Assembly (NCBI RefSeq): GCF_900110135.1
Contig: NZ_FOCO01000008.1
Span: forward strand, 1 to 64,000
DNA length: 64,000 bases
Direction: 5' to 3'
From: Pseudorhodobacter antarcticus
GTDB lineage: Bacteria > Pseudomonadota > Alphaproteobacteria > Rhodobacterales > Rhodobacteraceae
Shown: positions 61,785-64,000 of the stretch, piece by piece
How the letters are laid out: each line of letters begins with the position of its first letter
Position numbering within the stretch: position 1 is the first letter of the stretch
Notes under the pieces: generated by a model
What the model was told of the DNA's origin: nothing
The model's input: the letters and a program-made list of their open reading frames with translations, nothing else
The model's database searches: none
Made by a program: the position numbers and the translations under genes

Positions 61785-62699
61785 CTACGCTCCCGCCGCA
61801 AACAGGCCGCGCGGCCGCACCAACAGCACCAGCGCCATCAGCAGATAAATCCCCATCGACGCCACACCAAGGCCAATCGCATCCGCGTCCGATGGCGGCA
61901 TCACACCGCGCAACACCCCCGGCAAAAACGCCCGCAACAAGGTATCCACCACCCCAAGGCCAATCCCGGCCACAAACGCCCCCTTGATCGACCCCACACC
62001 GCCCACAACCACCACCACAAAGGTCGCCAGCAAAATCTGCTCACCCATGCCGACCTGCACCGACGATATTGGCCCAATCATATACCCCGCCAGCCCCGCC
62101 AACAGCGCGCCAAGCCCAAACACCAGCGTATAAAGCCCGCGAATATCCACCCCCAACGCCCGCACCATATCGCGGTTGGTGGCCCCCGCGCGCACCAACA
62201 TCCCCACGCGCGTCCGGTTGATCAGCAGGTACAACCCCACCGCCACCAACAGCCCCACGGCGATAATAAAAAGCCGGTAAATCGGGTACGGCAACCCCGG
62301 CAACACCTCCACCGACCCGCTGAAAATCTCGGGCAACGGCGTAAACACAGGCTGCCGCCCGAACACCAAAACAATCCCCTGATTGGCAATCAAAATCAGC
62401 GCGAATGTCGCCAGCACTTGGTCCAGATGGTCGCGCGCATACAGGCGGCGTATCACCACCGCCTCTACCACAAACCCTGTCATCCCCGCCGCCAACAACG
62501 CCGCAGGCAGGCCCAACCAAAAACTGCCCGTCACCCCCGCCACATAGGTCCCCGCATAAGCGCCCACCATAAACAGCGACCCATGCGCCAGATTGATCAC
62601 CCCCATAATTCCGAAAATCAGGGTCAATCCGGCGGCAAGCAGAAACAGCATGACCCCGTATTGCAGGCCATTCAGCAGTTGTTCAACGATCAAGATCAT
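61785..62699 (-). CDS. livH: Branched-chain-type amino acid ABC transporter permease LivH
   Basis: A 304-residue membrane permease. It has LLAAGLTLIFGIMGVINLAH (LivH N-terminal signature), GSLFMVGAYAGTYVAGVTGS, and the loop VGMLVRAGATNRDMVRALGV that contacts the ATPase. It follows the binding protein by 49 bases, with a stable hairpin in between. Confidence 0.94.
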   Translation of the reverse strand: MILIVEQLLNGLQYGVMLFLLAAGLTLIFGIMGVINLAHGSLFMVGAYAGTYVAGVTGSFWLGLPAALLAAGMTGFVVEAVVIRRLYARDHLDQVLATFALILIANQGIVLVFGRQPVFTPLPEIFSGSVEVLPGLPYPIYRLFIIAVGLLVAVGLYLLINRTRVGMLVRAGATNRDMVRALGVDIRGLYTLVFGLGALLAGLAGYMIGPISSVQVGMGEQILLATFVVVVVGGVGSIKGAFVAGIGLGVVDTLLRAFLPGVLRGVMPPSDADAIGLGVASMGIYLLMALVLLVRPRGLFAAGA

Positions 62700-62720
62700 C
62701 CGTCAGCCTTCCCGCGTGCA

Positions 62721-62742
62721 GGGCCGGGCGCAAACCCGGCCC
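62721..62742 (-). other. Intercistronic stem-loop between binding-protein gene and livH
   Basis: Perfect 8-bp stem GGGCCGGG/CCCGGCCC with a 6-base loop (62729-62734), 6 bases after the binding-protein stop. There is no T-run. Such hairpins often protect the binding-protein mRNA from 3' decay, making that protein more abundant than the membrane parts. Confidence 0.6.
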
Positions 62743-62748
62743 CCAAAA

Positions 62749-63903
62749 TCACATATTGCACTGCGCGGAATAACTGTCGCCATGATCGGCCAAAATCACC
62801 CGGTCGGTCACGGCTTTTGCACCGCCCGCACCATCATCGACGATGTTCAACACATACCAATCATGGATCGGGTGCTGGTTGTTGCCAAAGGCAAAATCCC
62901 CGCGCACGGATTCGAAATCGGCGGCTTTCACCGCCAACCGAAACGCCTCCATATCCTCAAGCCCCCCGGTTTTCGCCAGCGCGCTGCCAATCAGCCGCGC
63001 AGTATCGTACCCCTGCGACGCGTAATAGGTGATGGGCCGTGCATATTTCGCATCCCACGCCGCCACAAATTCCGCGTTGGCCGCGTTGTCAAAATCACGG
63101 TTCCAATGCGCAGTTGCGGTCACGCCAATCGCGGCTTCCTTGACTGCGCCCAGCACCACGGCATCCGACGATGGCTCTGGCAACACCATCGGAATTTGGC
63201 CCAGAAAACCCGCCTGCTGGTACTGCTTCAAAAACGCAATCCCAAGGCCGCCGGGGTGAAATTGAAACACCACCTCAGGGGCCGCCGCACGAATTTGCGC
63301 CATTTCCGATGCGAAATCGGTCTGGTCCAGCTGGGTGAAAATCTCCGTCACCTCGCCGCCAAACATCCGCTTGAACCCTGCAATCGCGTCTTTGCCCGCT
63401 TGGTAATTCGGGGCCAGCGCCACGGCGGTCTTATACCCCAATTCCTTGGCCGCAGCGCCCGCCGCCTCATGCAGCGCATCATTTTGCCAGCTTACAACGA
63501 AATAATTCGGGTGGCACGCCTCGCCGGCGAATGTCGATGGGCCTGCGTTCGGGCTAATGTAAATTCCGCCATTGTCCAAAATGTCGGGCACAACCGCCCC
63601 TGCCACGTTGGAAAATATAATCCCCGTCAGCAGCTTAATCCCGTCATCGCCCATAAATTTTTCGGCAATCTGGCGGCCATTGGCGGGCTTTAACCCGTCA
63701 TCTTCCACCACAAATTCCACTTCAACCCCGCCCAGTTTGCCGCCGCCCATTTCCAGCGCCAACAACATCCCATCGCGCGCATCGGCCCCGAGGTATCCGG
63801 CTGGCCCGGACAGCGTTGTGACCACCCCAATTTTCAAAGGCTCCGCCACCGCGCCACTGGCCATCATCGCCAACAAACCCGCTGCAACTATCCGTTTTGT
63901 CAT
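62749..63903 (-). CDS. Periplasmic substrate-binding protein of a branched-chain-type amino acid ABC transporter
   Basis: A 384-residue type I periplasmic binding protein (LivK/AmiC-like, Peripla_BP_6). ATG 63903 starts a signal peptide (MTKRIVAAGLLAMMASGAVA), then EPLKIGVVTTLSGPAGYLGA, the first strand of the domain. The sequence YYASQGYDTARLIGSAL near residue 300 is typical. It has a single Cys pair (EACHP, SAQCNM). GGGGGAG precedes the start. First gene of a binding protein-livH-livM-livG-livF-aspDH operon; ligand unknown. Confidence 0.93.
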   Translation of the reverse strand: MTKRIVAAGLLAMMASGAVAEPLKIGVVTTLSGPAGYLGADARDGMLLALEMGGGKLGGVEVEFVVEDDGLKPANGRQIAEKFMGDDGIKLLTGIIFSNVAGAVVPDILDNGGIYISPNAGPSTFAGEACHPNYFVVSWQNDALHEAAGAAAKELGYKTAVALAPNYQAGKDAIAGFKRMFGGEVTEIFTQLDQTDFASEMAQIRAAAPEVVFQFHPGGLGIAFLKQYQQAGFLGQIPMVLPEPSSDAVVLGAVKEAAIGVTATAHWNRDFDNAANAEFVAAWDAKYARPITYYASQGYDTARLIGSALAKTGGLEDMEAFRLAVKAADFESVRGDFAFGNNQHPIHDWYVLNIVDDGAGGAKAVTDRVILADHGDSYSAQCNM

Positions 63904-64000
63904 CCCATTTCTCCCCCTGAAACTATGATGTCGCGTAGCATGGCCGCTGCTGGCCCGCCTGCCAACCCCAAACAGCCACAATCGCGCCCCCCAGCGCCCG
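63904..64000. other. Leader/promoter region of the liv-type operon, cut by window edge
   Basis: 97 bases upstream of the binding-protein gene. It contains the ribosome-binding G-run but no -35/-10 pair that I would trust. No other gene can be recognised before the window ends. Confidence 0.4.

Overview
The window looks like chromosomal DNA of an alphaproteobacterium, most likely a marine-type Rhodobacterales (Rhodobacteraceae). Reasons: a petP-petR regulator pair, the gene order rnd-lptC-lptA-lptB-hpf-ptsN, a complete cbb3 oxidase locus ccoNOQP-ccoGHIS with FNR-type boxes, an ALDH16-type two-domain aldehyde dehydrogenase next to deoC, and a fused MrpA/B antiporter subunit. Genes are densely packed and many overlap by 1 to 14 bases. 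I saw no rRNA, tRNA, CRISPR array or prophage.

Region by region. 1-2.6 kb is accessory DNA: the right end of an IS6-family insertion sequence has cut off the 5' part of a nuclease-like gene, followed by about 420 bases without a recognisable gene and an Mrr-type restriction endonuclease. 2.8-9.2 kb holds isoprenoid synthesis (dxs, ispA), xseB, a histone-deacetylase-family amidohydrolase, the petR/petP regulators and divergent ilvE. 9.2-14.2 kb holds queG, ptsN, hpf, the Lpt lipopolysaccharide export genes lptB/A/C and a ribonuclease D. 14.4-22.7 kb is mixed: a stand-alone BLUF blue-light sensor, a GFA-family protein, pheT without pheS, several small proteins, accA, a SugE/Gdx exporter, a phosphatase and a tandem universal stress protein.

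22.7-30.9 kb is the microaerobic respiration locus. Two FNR-like sites lie between the divergent usp and ccoN genes and a third precedes ccoG. 31-34.3 kb is deoC plus ALDH16. 34.4-40.3 kb is a six-gene Mrp (Mnh/Pha) cation/proton antiporter operon whose leader carries stem-loops. 40.5-52.7 kb includes folC-accD, a glycosyltransferase-like gene, a NYN/LOTUS RNA-binding protein, cytochrome c', trhO, the NAD-salvage genes pncA and pncB around argC, a lamin-tail/Hint protein and a Pit phosphate transporter with a Pho-box-like sequence at its start. 52.7-55.8 kb is a tightly overlapping minus-strand cluster: Nudix hydrolase, APH-family kinase, class-III PLP enzyme and arfB. 55.8-58.5 kb is a two-subunit molybdenum hydroxylase. 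58.6-63.9 kb is a branched-chain-type ABC importer operon (binding protein, livH, livM, livG, livF) ending in an aspartate-dehydrogenase-like gene.

Most of the window is core metabolism. The points that deserve a second look are: intergenic palindromes that supply the TAG stop codons of two genes; an apparent ATA start codon in the 2Fe-2S subunit gene; the kinase plus phospho-lyase pair; the Hint domain lacking its nucleophilic cysteine; and the terminator-like hairpin between the only promoter-like sequence seen and the mrp operon. All calls come from reading the sequence; no database search was run.
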